A stretch of 64,000 nt of DNA from JAWKSY01 sp041402125 (GTDB taxonomy: Bacteria; Planctomycetota; GCA-002687715; DRQF01): NCBI GenBank assembly GCA_041402125.1, contig JAWKSY010000008.1:62001-126000 (forward strand). The letters run 5' to 3'. The position numbers and the translations under genes are program-made. Positions 1 through 9,093 of this stretch are shown here, piece after piece. Under the pieces are notes generated by a model. That model made no database searches. It was not told the origin of the DNA and saw nothing but the letters and a program-made list of their open reading frames with translations. Each line of letters opens with the position of its first letter. The first letter of the stretch is position 1.

Positions 1-3000
1 GAGGTCGTGGTCGAGATGATGTCGCAGGCGCGCCGCGAGGAGCTCCACCGGCGTCTCGCCGGCGTGCTGCGCGAGCGCGAGACGGCGGAGGACGCCTGGA
101 CCGTCGCCTACCACGACCTCCGATCCGGCGCGCGCGGCGACGAGGTCTGGGACGACTGCTACGCGCGGATCGCCGAGCTGTCCGGCGGCGGGCGCGACCA
201 GGAGGCGGCGATCCTCTTCGGCGCGCTGCTCGAGGGCGGGCGCGGCGTGCCCGCCTTCCTGCGCCAGCGTTCGGCCTTCGGCCTGGCCGAGTTCCGCTGT
301 CGCGGCTTCGAGCCCGAGCGCGCGCGGACCGTGCTCGAGTCGGCGCTCACGGCGACCCAGCGGCTCACGCCCGCCGCGGCGCTCCTCGAGGCGCGTTCGC
401 TCGCGATGCAGAGCGAGTACCGGCGCGCCCACGAGGTCCTCGACGCCGCGATCGCGTCCACCGACGCCGAGGCCTTCCTCGAGGGCGTCGTGGGCCTCGT
501 CGTGTTCCGGGCCGAGACCTGGCTGAGCCAGGGCCGGCTGCCCGAGACCGAGACGGCCCTGGCCGAGGCCTCCCGGCTCCTCGATCGCGTCGGGGCGCTC
601 CCCGACATCCCGATCTCGGTGACGGCGGACCTCGCCGACGTCGTGTCGCCGCCCCTGCCGCCGCCGGGGCCCTTCTCCGGGCTCCAGGCGAAGCTCGTCC
701 GCCTCCGCGCCGACTTCGAGTTCCGCCGGCGTCGACTGCCCGTCGCGCTCGCGCTCGCGCTGCTCTCGGTGAAGATGGAGGCCCGCGCCGGCAACCTCCC
801 CGGGCTCGGCCAGGGCCTGCATTCCGTCGGTTCGATCTACATGCAGGGAGGGCAGCACGAGAAGGCGGAGATGCACTTCCGCCGCGCCCTCTCGCTCCAT
901 CGCGACGTGGGCGACCTGAAGGCGCAGGCCGACACGCTCAACAACCTCGGCATCCTGAAGCGCCGCGAGGGCAAGACCCTCGAGGCGATCGACGACCTCA
1001 ACGAGGCGCTGCGGCTGCGGCGCGACATCGGCCACCGCCAGGGCGAGGTCGACTGCTGGCTCAACATCGCGACGATCCACACCCAGCGCCGCGAACTCTC
1101 GGCCGCCGCCCGCGACTTCAAGATCTGCCTGAAGCTCAAGCGGAAGCTCCCCGAGAACAACAACCCCGCCGTCATCCTCAACAACCTCGGCGTCGTCGCG
1201 CAGCTCCGCGACCGGCTCGCCGCCGCCCTCCGCTACTACCGCGAGGCCGCCGCGACCGATCGGGCCTTCGGCAACGAGGCCGGCGCCCTGACCTGGGAGG
1301 TCAACGAGGGGCTCGTCCTCGCGATGTCCGGCCACTGGGAGGAGGCGCGCACGCGGCTCCGGGGCCTCATCGAGGGCCTCACCGAGCGCGGACTCGCCGC
1401 CGCGCACGGCGTGGCGCTCTGGGGGCTCGCGGACGTCGAGTCGGGTTGCGCCGCCTGGTCCGATGCCGAGGATCGCCTCGGCGAGGCCCTCGAGCTCTTC
1501 ACCCTGCAGGACGACGAGGCGAGCCGGCTCGAGACCCTGGTCCGGCTCTTCGAGCTCCACATCCGGCGCGGCCGCTACGAGCGCGCCATCTGGGTCCGCG
1601 GCGCGATCGAGCGCGCCAACCTCGGTCTCCTCGCGCCCGAGGTCGGCAACCGCTTCGCCGCCCTCGAGCTCCGCCTGCGGACCGAGGCCCGGGACGTCTT
1701 CCCGAACGAGGACCCGGCCGCGGTCGAACGCGTCGTCGAGGCCCTCAAGCAGACCCAGCAGGCGCGGATGCCGGGGCAGGCCTTCCTCGCGGCCTCGGCG
1801 CTCGCCGCGCACCACGAGCGCATCGACCGCCGGGATCGCGCGTTCTACTTCTACAACCTCGCGCTCGAGCACCTCGAGTCCGTCCTCGACGCGATCGGCG
1901 ATCCGCGTCAGATGTCGGCCTGGCTCGAGACGCCCGACGTGGCGGAGTTCCGCACCCGTTCCCGCAACTTCGTCGCGAACTGCATGCCGGGGCACGAGGA
2001 GAACGAACGCCGGCGGCCCTTCGAGGTCCGGAACGCGCTCTCGTCGCTGAAGCGCGGCTTCTTCGACGTCGAGCGCGAGCTCGAGACGACGGTCCGCAAC
2101 ATGCGCCGGAACGAGGAGGGCGTCCGTCGCATCCTCGAGATCTCCCAGTCGCTCAACGCGACGGTGTCGGCCGACACGCTCTTCGAGCGGATCGTCGACG
2201 GCGTCGTGGACTTCGCGCGCGCCGAGCGCGGCTTCCTGATCTTCATCGAGGACGGCGAGGTCCGGATCCCGGTGGCCCGCACGAACCGGCGCGAAGCGGT
2301 GCAGAACCCGCTCGAGCAGGTCTCGAGCCAGGTCGTGGACCAGATCGCGCGCACGCGCCGCTCGGTCCTCCTCCTGAACGCGATGGACGAGGACGAGTAC
2401 CGCGCGCGGGAGAGCGTGCTGAAGCTCGAGCTGCGCTCGATCATGGCGGTGCCGATGCTCCGCCAGGATCAGCTCGTCGGGATCCTCTACGTCGACAACC
2501 GCTCCCGCATCGGCCAGTTCCAGGCCGCCGAGCTCGAACTCCTCGCGATCCTCGCCTCGCAGGCCGCGATCGCGATCGAGAACGCGCGCCTCCTCCGCGA
2601 TTTCATCCGCGAGGAGAAGATGCGGATGCTCGGCGTCATGGCGGGCGGCGTCGCCCACGACTTCAACAACCTCCTCGCGGCGATCCTCGGTCGGGTCCAG
2701 CTCGTCCGCGAGCGCTTCGAGGACGAGGCGCTCCTCGGGCACCTCGGCACGATCGAGAAGGCGGCCCGCGACGGCGTCGTCGTGGCGCGCCGCCTCCAGA
2801 ACTTCACGCACGTCTCGCGCGCCTCGGACCTCGAGGCCGTGGAACTCCGCGAGCTCGTCGAGGACGTGCGGGAGTTCACGCGCGTGAAGTGGGAATCCGA
2901 GGCCGCCCGCTCCGGACGCCCGGTGGCGGTCGTGAACCGCGTTGCGCCCGATCTCGCCGTCCGCGGCCAGCCGAGCGAGCTGCGCGAGGTCCTCATGAAC

Positions 3001-3708
3001 GTCCTCCTGAACGGCATCTCGGCCCTCTCGGAGGGCGGCGAGATCGTCTTCGACGCCGAGGACGGGGACGAGATCGTCCGCCTCGAGGTCCGCCTCTCCG
3101 GAGCCGGCGCCGAGGTCGACGGACGAACGCTCGACCTCGACCCGATGCACTCGACCCACGACCGCGCGGACGGCTTCGGGATGAGCGTCGCCCACGGCAT
3201 CCTGATGCGCCACGGCGGTCGGGCCTTCGTGCGCGCCGACGAGGACGGCTCCGGCCACACGGTCGTGATCGAGCTGGTGCGGGCGGAGCCGAGCCGGGCC
3301 CCGGTCCCGGCGCGACCGGCGCCGACGCCCGAGAGACCCGCGCCGCGCGCCGGCTCGCGGATCCTCGTCGTCGACGACGAGGAGGGGATCCGCAGCCTCC
3401 TCGACGAGCTGCTCGCGGGGGAGGGCTACGAGGTGGTGCCGACCGCCTCCGGACCGGAGGCTCTCGACGCCTTCGACGCCGCGCCCTTCGATCTCGTGAT
3501 CACCGACCTCGGCATGGTCCCCATGTCCGGCTGGGATCTCGCCCGCGAGATCAAGCGTCGCGACGGCGGGGTGGGGGTCATCCTCCTCACCGGATGGGCC
3601 GAGGACATCCCCGAGGACCGCGCGCGGGCGCACCGCGTCGATCGCGTGGTCTCGAAGCCCTTCGACGTCGCCCAGCTCCTCGACATCGTGGCGGGCGCGG
3701 TGCGCTGA
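1..3708 (+). CDS. TPR-GAF-histidine kinase-receiver hybrid signalling protein (5' end outside window)
   Basis: The frame is open from the first base, so the true start lies upstream; an internal GTG at 7 is unlikely to be the start. Numbering from base 1, TPR-like helices occupy about residues 90-600 (clearest near 260-410), followed by a GAF domain (about 707-867). A dimerisation box with the phospho-acceptor His (HDFNN, His886) precedes an ATPase region, and a C-terminal receiver runs from about 1118, with acidic VVDDEE, acceptor Asp1169 (VITDLG) and Lys1219 (SKPFD). The N-terminal segment resembles the tail of Ser/Thr-kinase/AAA multidomain sensors, so a kinase plus ATPase upstream is likely but not visible. 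The ATPase G1 box is degenerate: the usual DxGxG is LSGAGAE and the F-box reads LDPMHS. The protein probably relays a GAF-sensed signal through phosphotransfer; catalytic competence is uncertain. Confidence 0.85.
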   Translation, partial: EVVVEMMSQARREELHRRLAGVLRERETAEDAWTVAYHDLRSGARGDEVWDDCYARIAELSGGGRDQEAAILFGALLEGGRGVPAFLRQRSAFGLAEFRCRGFEPERARTVLESALTATQRLTPAAALLEARSLAMQSEYRRAHEVLDAAIASTDAEAFLEGVVGLVVFRAETWLSQGRLPETETALAEASRLLDRVGALPDIPISVTADLADVVSPPLPPPGPFSGLQAKLVRLRADFEFRRRRLPVALALALLSVKMEARAGNLPGLGQGLHSVGSIYMQGGQHEKAEMHFRRALSLHRDVGDLKAQADTLNNLGILKRREGKTLEAIDDLNEALRLRRDIGHRQGEVDCWLNIATIHTQRRELSAAARDFKICLKLKRKLPENNNPAVILNNLGVVAQLRDRLAAALRYYREAAATDRAFGNEAGALTWEVNEGLVLAMSGHWEEARTRLRGLIEGLTERGLAAAHGVALWGLADVESGCAAWSDAEDRLGEALELFTLQDDEASRLETLVRLFELHIRRGRYERAIWVRGAIERANLGLLAPEVGNRFAALELRLRTEARDVFPNEDPAAVERVVEALKQTQQARMPGQAFLAASALAAHHERIDRRDRAFYFYNLALEHLESVLDAIGDPRQMSAWLETPDVAEFRTRSRNFVANCMPGHEENERRRPFEVRNALSSLKRGFFDVERELETTVRNMRRNEEGVRRILEISQSLNATVSADTLFERIVDGVVDFARAERGFLIFIEDGEVRIPVARTNRREAVQNPLEQVSSQVVDQIARTRRSVLLLNAMDEDEYRARESVLKLELRSIMAVPMLRQDQLVGILYVDNRSRIGQFQAAELELLAILASQAAIAIENARLLRDFIREEKMRMLGVMAGGVAHDFNNLLAAILGRVQLVRERFEDEALLGHLGTIEKAARDGVVVARRLQNFTHVSRASDLEAVELRELVEDVREFTRVKWESEAARSGRPVAVVNRVAPDLAVRGQPSELREVLMNVLLNGISALSEGGEIVFDAEDGDEIVRLEVRLSGAGAEVDGRTLDLDPMHSTHDRADGFGMSVAHGILMRHGGRAFVRADEDGSGHTVVIELVRAEPSRAPVPARPAPTPERPAPRAGSRILVVDDEEGIRSLLDELLAGEGYEVVPTASGPEALDAFDAAPFDLVITDLGMVPMSGWDLAREIKRRDGGVGVILLTGWAEDIPEDRARAHRVDRVVSKPFDVAQLLDIVAGAVR

Positions 3709-3792
3709 AGCTCCCCGCCGGCTCCCTCTCCGTCCGGGTCGCGCGTCCTCGGACGGGTCGGGCCGCGCTCCTCGAGCCTGCCTCTCACGCGA

Positions 3793-3826
3793 AGACGCCG
3801 GTCACCCCCGCGGGGCGCCGGCGTCT
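3793..3826. terminator. GC-rich hairpin between convergent genes
   Basis: A nine-base perfect stem (AGACGCCGG at 3793-3801 with CCGGCGTCT at 3818-3826) closes a 16-base loop. It sits between the stop of the sensor gene and the stop of the convergent 3857 gene. There is no clear T-tract; a bidirectional terminator is inferred from position and symmetry. Confidence 0.5.
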
Positions 3827-3856
3827 CGGCTCGGATTCCGGATGCGAGGGCGAGGA

Positions 3857-4300
3857 TCAGGCGATCGCGTCGCCGAGGATCGGACCCGAGGGCATGACGG
3901 GGGAGATGATCGCCCGGTTGCCGGAGACCACGACCGCGACCACGTAGAGCTCGGCGCCGACGAGGTTCTTGTCCTTCGGCACGACGTAGCTGGCGAGGGC
4001 GCTCGAGCCGCTGCTCCGCAGGGTGGCGAAGGACTGCGCGCCGAGCAGCGGGATGCTCACCGCGACGCCGTCGACGACCGTGGTCGTCACGCCGAGGCGG
4101 GCGGTCGAGACGAAGAAGTGGACCTGGACGTCCGGGCCGAGTCCGGTGGCGAGGACCTCGAAGTCGTGGCCGATCTGCGGCGCCGAGATCGCGGCGAGCT
4201 GCGGGCCGCTCGTCGGGTTGGCGGCCAGGGCCGGGCCGGCGGCGACGGTGAAGAACGCGCAAAGGACGGCAAAGACGAAGAGGCGGCGACCGATCGACAT
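3857..4300 (-). CDS. small secreted protein of unknown function
   Basis: A 147-residue protein with a clear Sec signal peptide: positively charged MSIGRR start, hydrophobic core, and cleavage expected after ALA near residue 26. The mature part is about 120 residues, rich in Val, Ser and Gly with alternating hydrophobics, suggesting a beta-sandwich; it has no Cys. It resembles the short planctomycete secreted proteins sometimes found next to repeat-protein genes, but I do not recognise a family. It is transcribed divergently from the HEAT gene across a 244-base gap and converges on the signalling gene. Function cannot be assigned. Confidence 0.7.
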   Translation of the reverse strand: MSIGRRLFVFAVLCAFFTVAAGPALAANPTSGPQLAAISAPQIGHDFEVLATGLGPDVQVHFFVSTARLGVTTTVVDGVAVSIPLLGAQSFATLRSSGSSALASYVVPKDKNLVGAELYVVAVVVSGNRAIISPVMPSGPILGDAIA

Positions 4301-4544
4301 TTCTTCTACTCCCGCTCGGATTCCCAGGGCCGGCCGACCGCGACGTCTCCCGTCGCCGCGATCGCGAATCTCCCGGCGTCGGCTCGGTTCGGCCCGGGTC
4401 GAGGTAGACTCGTCGGGGCGCCGTCGGCGTCGGAATTCAGGGGGTTCGAGCTAACCGACTGCGTTTTCCGGGTTTCGCTCGATCTCCCGGGAGCATCTGA
4501 GATTTTTCGGGGGTTCGGCTCAAGTGAGAAGCGGCGAAAATCCG

Positions 4545-6136
4545 ATGAGCGGCCCCTTCGGCCTAAAGTTTTTGTCCCGCCATATTTGTGCGGACATCCT
4601 CCATTTCTTCGCGGCATCTTTGCTGGGGACGGTCCCGCTCCTCGCCCAGACCCCCGACGAGGCCCGGATCTTCCTCGGGGAGGGCCCCCCGGCGGCCTCC
4701 GAGGCCGCGACCGAGCGGCTCGACGCCGCCTGGCGCCGGCTCCTGGTCGGGCCCCGCTTCGAGCGGACGGAGGCGCGCCGCGAGATCGTCGCGATGGGCC
4801 CCGCCGCCGCCCGGAGGCTGATCTCCGAGCTCTCCGGCGACAGCGGCGAGGCCCGCCGCCAGGCCGCGCTGACGCTGGGTCGGATCGATCTGCCGGAGGT
4901 GCGCGCCGCGCTGCGCCGCGCGGTGACGGGAGAGAAGGGGAGGCGCGACGAGACGCTGCTCTGCCACGCCGCCCTCGCGCTCGCCGATCAGGGCGAGCGG
5001 GATGCCGCGCCGGAGCTCCTCGCGCAGATCTCGCGCGTGAAGCGGCCGCGGACGCGACGCTTCCTGATCCTGGCCCTCGCTCGCCTCGGTGAGCCCGAGA
5101 CCGCGCGGCATCTCGTGGATCTCGCCGATCGGGACCGCAGCCTCGAGTTCCGCGCCACGCTCGTGCTCGCCCTCGGGCTCTCGGAGGGGCACGAGGCCGA
5201 CCGCCACCTCGACGCGGCCGTGAGGCCCGGCGCGATCCGGTGCGACGGGCGGCCGCGCTCGCGCTGACCTGGCGGGGCGATCTCGATCCCCGGGTCCTGG
5301 CACGGCTGCTCGGCGACGACGACGCGCGCGTGGCCGAGACCGCGCTGCTCGCGATCGCCACCGGAGCCGCCGGCGAGGGGCTCGAGCCGGCCCGGCTCGT
5401 CCGCTGGCTGCGCCACGAGGAGCCCGCGCTCCGCTCCGCGGCGGCGCTCGCCGCGGCCCGGGCCGAGGCACCGGACCCCCTCCTCGCCCGGCTCGAGACC
5501 GAATCCGATCCCGCCGTGCGCGCCGCGCTCTACTTCGCCCTGCGGCCGGCGGCGGGCGACGAGGCGGTCGCCGCGCGGCTGGCCGCCGGGCTCGAGGAGT
5601 CGGCGCGCGAACCCCGCGAGGCCGCGCTCCTCGCGCTCGCCCTCGGCGGGGCCGCGGGGCTCGATCTCGAGGCGATCGCGCGCGGGCGGGGGGCCCGCGG
5701 TCTCGAGATGCTCGCGCTCGACCTCCTGGCCGGGCGCGATCCCGAGCGCGCGGCCGCGGCCGCCCAGGCCCTGCTCGGGCCCGAGGCCCGCGCCTCCGAG
5801 GAACTGGCGGCCCGGGCCGGCGAGTTGCTCGCCGGCGTCGCGCCGGCCGAGACCCGACGACGGAAGGCCGCGCTGCGCTGTCAGCTCCGGATCGACGATC
5901 TCGGTCTCTCGCCGTCCTGGCGGCTCAGCGGCCTCGCCCACGCGCTCCTGCTCGAGATCGAGGGACTTGATCGCCCTCTCGACGGCCGCGAGTCGATCCG
6001 CGTCGGCGCCGGCGGCGAGGCCCGGGCCATCCCGCGGATGAACGCCGAGGAGGAGGATCTCCGCCTCTGGTTCGACCGCCATCCGCTCCTCGATCGCCGT
6101 CGTCAGCGCGAGGTGCCCGGCCTCGGCGTCCGCTGA
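4545..6136 (+). pseudogene. secreted HEAT-repeat protein, broken by one frameshift
   Basis: Two reading frames together encode one HEAT-repeat protein. The first frame (ATG at 4545, or GTG at 4524) starts with a hydrophobic export signal ending near LLAQ and carries alpha-helical repeats to about 5220. There the frame is lost and stops at 5267. The second frame is already in phase from about 5222 (reading EARRDPVRR, a typical HEAT helix) and continues to 6136, with repeats such as LLGDDDARVAETAL. The last 80 residues lose the repeat pattern and contain a conserved-looking Trp/His-rich tail. The junction falls inside a repeat with no lost sequence, so a single-base indel is enough. HEAT repeats are protein-binding scaffolds; the partner is unknown. 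The gene ends just before the promoter of the ABC exporter. Confidence 0.65.
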
Positions 6137-6170
6137 TCGCGCCGATCGAGACCAACTTCGCCGCCGAGGT

Positions 6171-6198
6171 TTGACCCGGGCGTCCGCGCGGCAATAAT
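6171..6198 (+). promoter_or_regulatory. sigma70-like promoter for the ABC exporter operon
   Basis: TTGACC at 6171-6176 and AATAAT at 6193-6198 are separated by 16 bases, in a rare AT-richer patch 61 bases upstream of the permease ATG. It is one of the best housekeeping-type promoter matches in the window. Confidence 0.5.
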
Positions 6199-6258
6199 GC
6201 TCCCTCCGCGCCAAAGGGGATTCCGGCGGCGCGCTCTCCGGCGGTGACGGGAACCCCC

Positions 6259-7635
6259 ATGTACGTCCTCACGCTGGCGATCCGCTACCTCCTGAAGCGG
6301 CGGATCGCCTACATCTCGATCGTGGCCATCGCCTTCGGGTTGATGGCGATGATCGTCGTCTCGAGCGTCATGGACGGGTTCCAGCTCAAGATCCGCAGCA
6401 GCATCTACAAGGTCGACGGTTCGCTCTCGATCTGGGTGGACAACGACGAGATCCGCCACGCGCCCGAGCACTACGAGGTCGTGCGCCGCCAGCTCGAGCC
6501 CTTCCTGGCCGAGAACGGCGGCCCGATCGTCGCCACCAGCAAGCGGGTCAGCCAGTTCGCGATGATCAACTCGACGGCCGGCGCCCTGCCCGGTCTGCCC
6601 CCGCGGATCGAACGCGAGACGGCGCGACTCTTCGGGATCGACCCGCTCCTCGAGCGCGACGTCCTGCCGCTCGAGCAGATGATGCGGGACGTGCGCGACG
6701 AGGAGAACGGGGTGAACCTGAACGAGGGGCTGATGGTCCTCGAGGTCGACGACCCCCGCGCCGCGCACTTCTTCGACTACTGCCCCCGGAGCGGTCCGCG
6801 CCCGATCGAGCACTCGATCATCCTCGGTCTCGAGCTCGCGCGGTCCCTCGGGGTGCGCCGCGGCGACCGCGTCACCGTCGTGTCCGCGATCGTCAGCAAC
6901 GAGGAGATCGACCGCTTCGAACCGGTGAGCCAGGCCTTCATCGTCGCCGGCGCCTTCCGCTCGGGGCGCTACGAATACGACCGCGAGATCGCCTTCTGCG
7001 AGGGCGAGGCCCTCCGCTCGATGCTCCAGCTCACGAACGACTGCACCTGGGTCATCGCGCGGCTGGAGGACCCCGAGCGGGCACGGGAAGTCGCCGACGC
7101 GGTCCTCCGGTCGACCCGCGGAACGATCGCCCCGCTCAAGGCGCACACCTGGGAGGACCGGATGGGCAGCTACGCGGCCGCCCTCCAGTTCGAGAAGGTC
7201 GCCATGCTCGTCGTGCTCGCCTGCATCATCATCGTGGCCGGCGCCTCGATCTGCGGCATCCTCTACATGGTCGTCCTCGAGAAGACGCGCGACATCGGCA
7301 TCCTCCTCTCCATGGGGGCGACCTCGCGCGGCGTCGTCGGCGTCTTCCTCGTCTACGGCGGCGCCCTCGGCCTGATCGGGGCCGGGCTCGGCGTCCTGCT
7401 CGGCATCGAGGCGACGCTGCACCTCGACGCGATCCTGCGGTTCATCGAGCGGACCCTCGACATCGAGCTCTTCCCGAAGAACGTCTACGAGTTCGCGGAG
7501 CTGCCCACGCACCTCGACTACGGCACCGTCGCCGTTTATTCGATCCTGACCTTCGCGTGGTGCGTCGTCTCCAGCGTGCTCCCCGCGCTCCGCGCGGCGC
7601 GTCTCGACCCGATCAAGTGCCTGGCCTATGAGTGA
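6259..7635 (+). CDS. LolC/LolE-type ABC transporter permease (FtsX/MacB fold)
   Basis: A 458-residue inner-membrane protein with the FtsX-family plan: one N-terminal membrane helix (about residues 15-45), a large periplasmic domain of about 270 residues, and three C-terminal helices. The loop after the first C-terminal helix reads LEKTRDIGILLSMGAT, the coupling-loop signature of this family. ATG at 6259 is preferred over GTG at 6244 because it directly precedes the start of the helix. It overlaps the ATPase gene by eight bases, which indicates translational coupling. LolCDE-type complexes extract lipoproteins from the inner membrane and related MacB-type complexes export other cargo. Many lipoproteins are encoded in this window, so a Lol role is plausible, but the exact substrate is inferred. 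Confidence 0.85.
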   Translation: MYVLTLAIRYLLKRRIAYISIVAIAFGLMAMIVVSSVMDGFQLKIRSSIYKVDGSLSIWVDNDEIRHAPEHYEVVRRQLEPFLAENGGPIVATSKRVSQFAMINSTAGALPGLPPRIERETARLFGIDPLLERDVLPLEQMMRDVRDEENGVNLNEGLMVLEVDDPRAAHFFDYCPRSGPRPIEHSIILGLELARSLGVRRGDRVTVVSAIVSNEEIDRFEPVSQAFIVAGAFRSGRYEYDREIAFCEGEALRSMLQLTNDCTWVIARLEDPERAREVADAVLRSTRGTIAPLKAHTWEDRMGSYAAALQFEKVAMLVVLACIIIVAGASICGILYMVVLEKTRDIGILLSMGATSRGVVGVFLVYGGALGLIGAGLGVLLGIEATLHLDAILRFIERTLDIELFPKNVYEFAELPTHLDYGTVAVYSILTFAWCVVSSVLPALRAARLDPIKCLAYE

Positions 7636-8437
7636 TCCGCATCGCGACGAGGCCGCCGCCTTCTCCGTGCGCGGCGTGAAGAAGAGCTACCGGCTGCCGG
7701 ACGGCCGCGCGCTCCCCGTGCTCCGCGGCGTCGATCTCGACGTGCGCCCGGGCGAGTTCGTGCTCGTCGAGGGCCGCAGCGGCATCGGCAAGAGCACGCT
7801 GCTCCACATCATGGGGCTGCTCGATCGCCCGGACGCCGGCGAGGTCATCCTCGACGGCCGCGACTACGCCCGGGCGACGAAGAGGGCCCGGGCCCGCGCG
7901 CGGGCCGCGCGGATCGGCTTCGTCTTCCAGTTCTTCCACCTGCTGCCCGAGTTCACCGCGCTCGAGAACGTCATGATGACGGGCAAGGTGCGCGACGGGA
8001 TCTTCGCCTGGCGACGGCGGGCGCAGGAGGCGCGCGATCGCGCGCAGGCGCTGCTCGAGCAGGTCGGGATCGGGGCGCGGTCGGGGCACCGGCCGAACCA
8101 GCTCTCCGGCGGCGAGCGCCAGCGCGTCGCGCTCGCCCGGGCGCTCTTCAGCGAGCCCGCGCTCCTGCTCTGCGACGAGCCCACGGGCAACCTCGACGTC
8201 CGCACCTCCGAGGAGATCCACGACCTCCTCGTCGAGCTGAACCGGACGACCCGTCAGACCATGGTCGTCGTGACGCACGATCCCGGCCTCTCGCTCCGCG
8301 CCAGCCGCACCATCCGCATCTTCGAGGGGCGGGCCGAGGTCGTGGCGGAGGGGGGCGTCCCGGTCGAGAGCGGAGAGCCCGCGGTCGAGCGGACGCCGGC
8401 CGAGGGCGACGCGCCGGGCGAGGACGCGGCCGGCTGA
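7628..8437 (+). CDS. LolD/MacB-type ABC transporter ATP-binding protein
   Basis: A 269-residue ABC ATPase. Walker A is GRSGIGKST (about residues 53-61), the signature is LSGGERQRVALARAL, Walker B is LLLCDEP followed by the TGNLD motif typical of the MacB/LolD/FtsE branch, and the switch His is in VVVTHD. The C-terminal 40 residues are a Glu/Gly-rich extension without a known fold. It starts inside the last codons of the permease gene and energises that permease. A perfect hairpin terminator follows within six bases of the stop, so the operon is just these two genes. Confidence 0.9.
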   Translation: MSDPHRDEAAAFSVRGVKKSYRLPDGRALPVLRGVDLDVRPGEFVLVEGRSGIGKSTLLHIMGLLDRPDAGEVILDGRDYARATKRARARARAARIGFVFQFFHLLPEFTALENVMMTGKVRDGIFAWRRRAQEARDRAQALLEQVGIGARSGHRPNQLSGGERQRVALARALFSEPALLLCDEPTGNLDVRTSEEIHDLLVELNRTTRQTMVVVTHDPGLSLRASRTIRIFEGRAEVVAEGGVPVESGEPAVERTPAEGDAPGEDAAG

Positions 8438-8442
8438 AACGA

Positions 8443-8468
8443 GGAGAGGGCGCTTCCGCGCCCTCTCC
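8443..8468. terminator. strong bidirectional hairpin terminator
   Basis: An 11-base perfect stem (GGAGAGGGCGC at 8443-8453, GCGCCCTCTCC at 8458-8468) with a TTCC tetraloop, placed exactly between the convergent stops at 8437 and 8488. Confidence 0.75.
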
Positions 8469-8487
8469 GTCCGGTCCTCGATGCGCC

Positions 8488-9093
8488 TCAGAAGCGCTCG
8501 TCGTTCTCGCGCAGCGCGAGCGGCGGTCCGAGGATCTCCCGCCACACGATCGCGTCGCGGAGTCCCCGGCGGTCCAGCCGGGGACGGCGGGCGTGGCTTC
8601 CGCTGTCGGGAAGATCGCTCCGGGAGGCGGTGCGGATCCGCGCGACCCGCGTCTCGTCGCGGGCTTCGCGACGACGCGAGGGCGCGGCCGGCACGTCGTC
8701 CTCGTCCTCGTCCTCATCGTCGACGTCGTCGGCGAGGGGCGCGGCCGAGACCCAGTCCTCGACGCCCACCTCGCGCGGCGGTCGCGCGCGCGGCGCCTCG
8801 TCGAGCGGGTCGAGCGAGGCGCGCCTCGGCGCCGCCTCGGCGACGACCTCCCGCTCGGCCGGGCCCTCGCCGGTCGCCTCGCGACGGACCTGTTCGATCC
8901 ACTCCGCGAGCGTCTGCGAGGAGTCGCGGGGCCCGCTCGGGCCCGGCGTCCCGTCCGGCCGCTGGCGCTGGCGGCGCTCGATCTCGCGCATCGCGCGATC
9001 GGCCCGCTCCTTCCGCTTGAGCTGCTCCAGCAGGCTGATGACGAGGGGCACCAGCAGGAAGAGCAGGGCGATGACGGTCTTGGCGGAGATCAC
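8488..9093 (-). CDS. single-pass membrane protein with acidic linker, end of the flotillin operon
   Basis: A 201-residue protein with one N-terminal membrane helix (about residues 5-22, VIALLFLLVPLVISLLEQL) and a basic, then strongly acidic disordered cytoplasmic region that includes a run of Asp and Glu near residues 125-137. It ends in a short hydrophobic/charged motif (LRDAIVWREILGPPLALR). That closing motif looks like the conserved C-terminal peptide of small planctomycete proteins that share the flotillin neighbourhood. Its start overlaps the floA stop by four bases, so it is translationally coupled to floA and probably belongs to the same membrane assembly. No enzyme domain is present. 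Confidence 0.7.
   Translation of the reverse strand: MISAKTVIALLFLLVPLVISLLEQLKRKERADRAMREIERRQRQRPDGTPGPSGPRDSSQTLAEWIEQVRREATGEGPAEREVVAEAAPRRASLDPLDEAPRARPPREVGVEDWVSAAPLADDVDDEDEDEDDVPAAPSRRREARDETRVARIRTASRSDLPDSGSHARRPRLDRRGLRDAIVWREILGPPLALRENDERF

Noticed and set aside
1446..3947. A second long plus-strand frame inside the sensor gene
   Set aside because: Composition is almost wholly Arg, Pro, Ala and Gly, with no motif, while the sensor frame shows GAF, His-kinase and receiver motifs.
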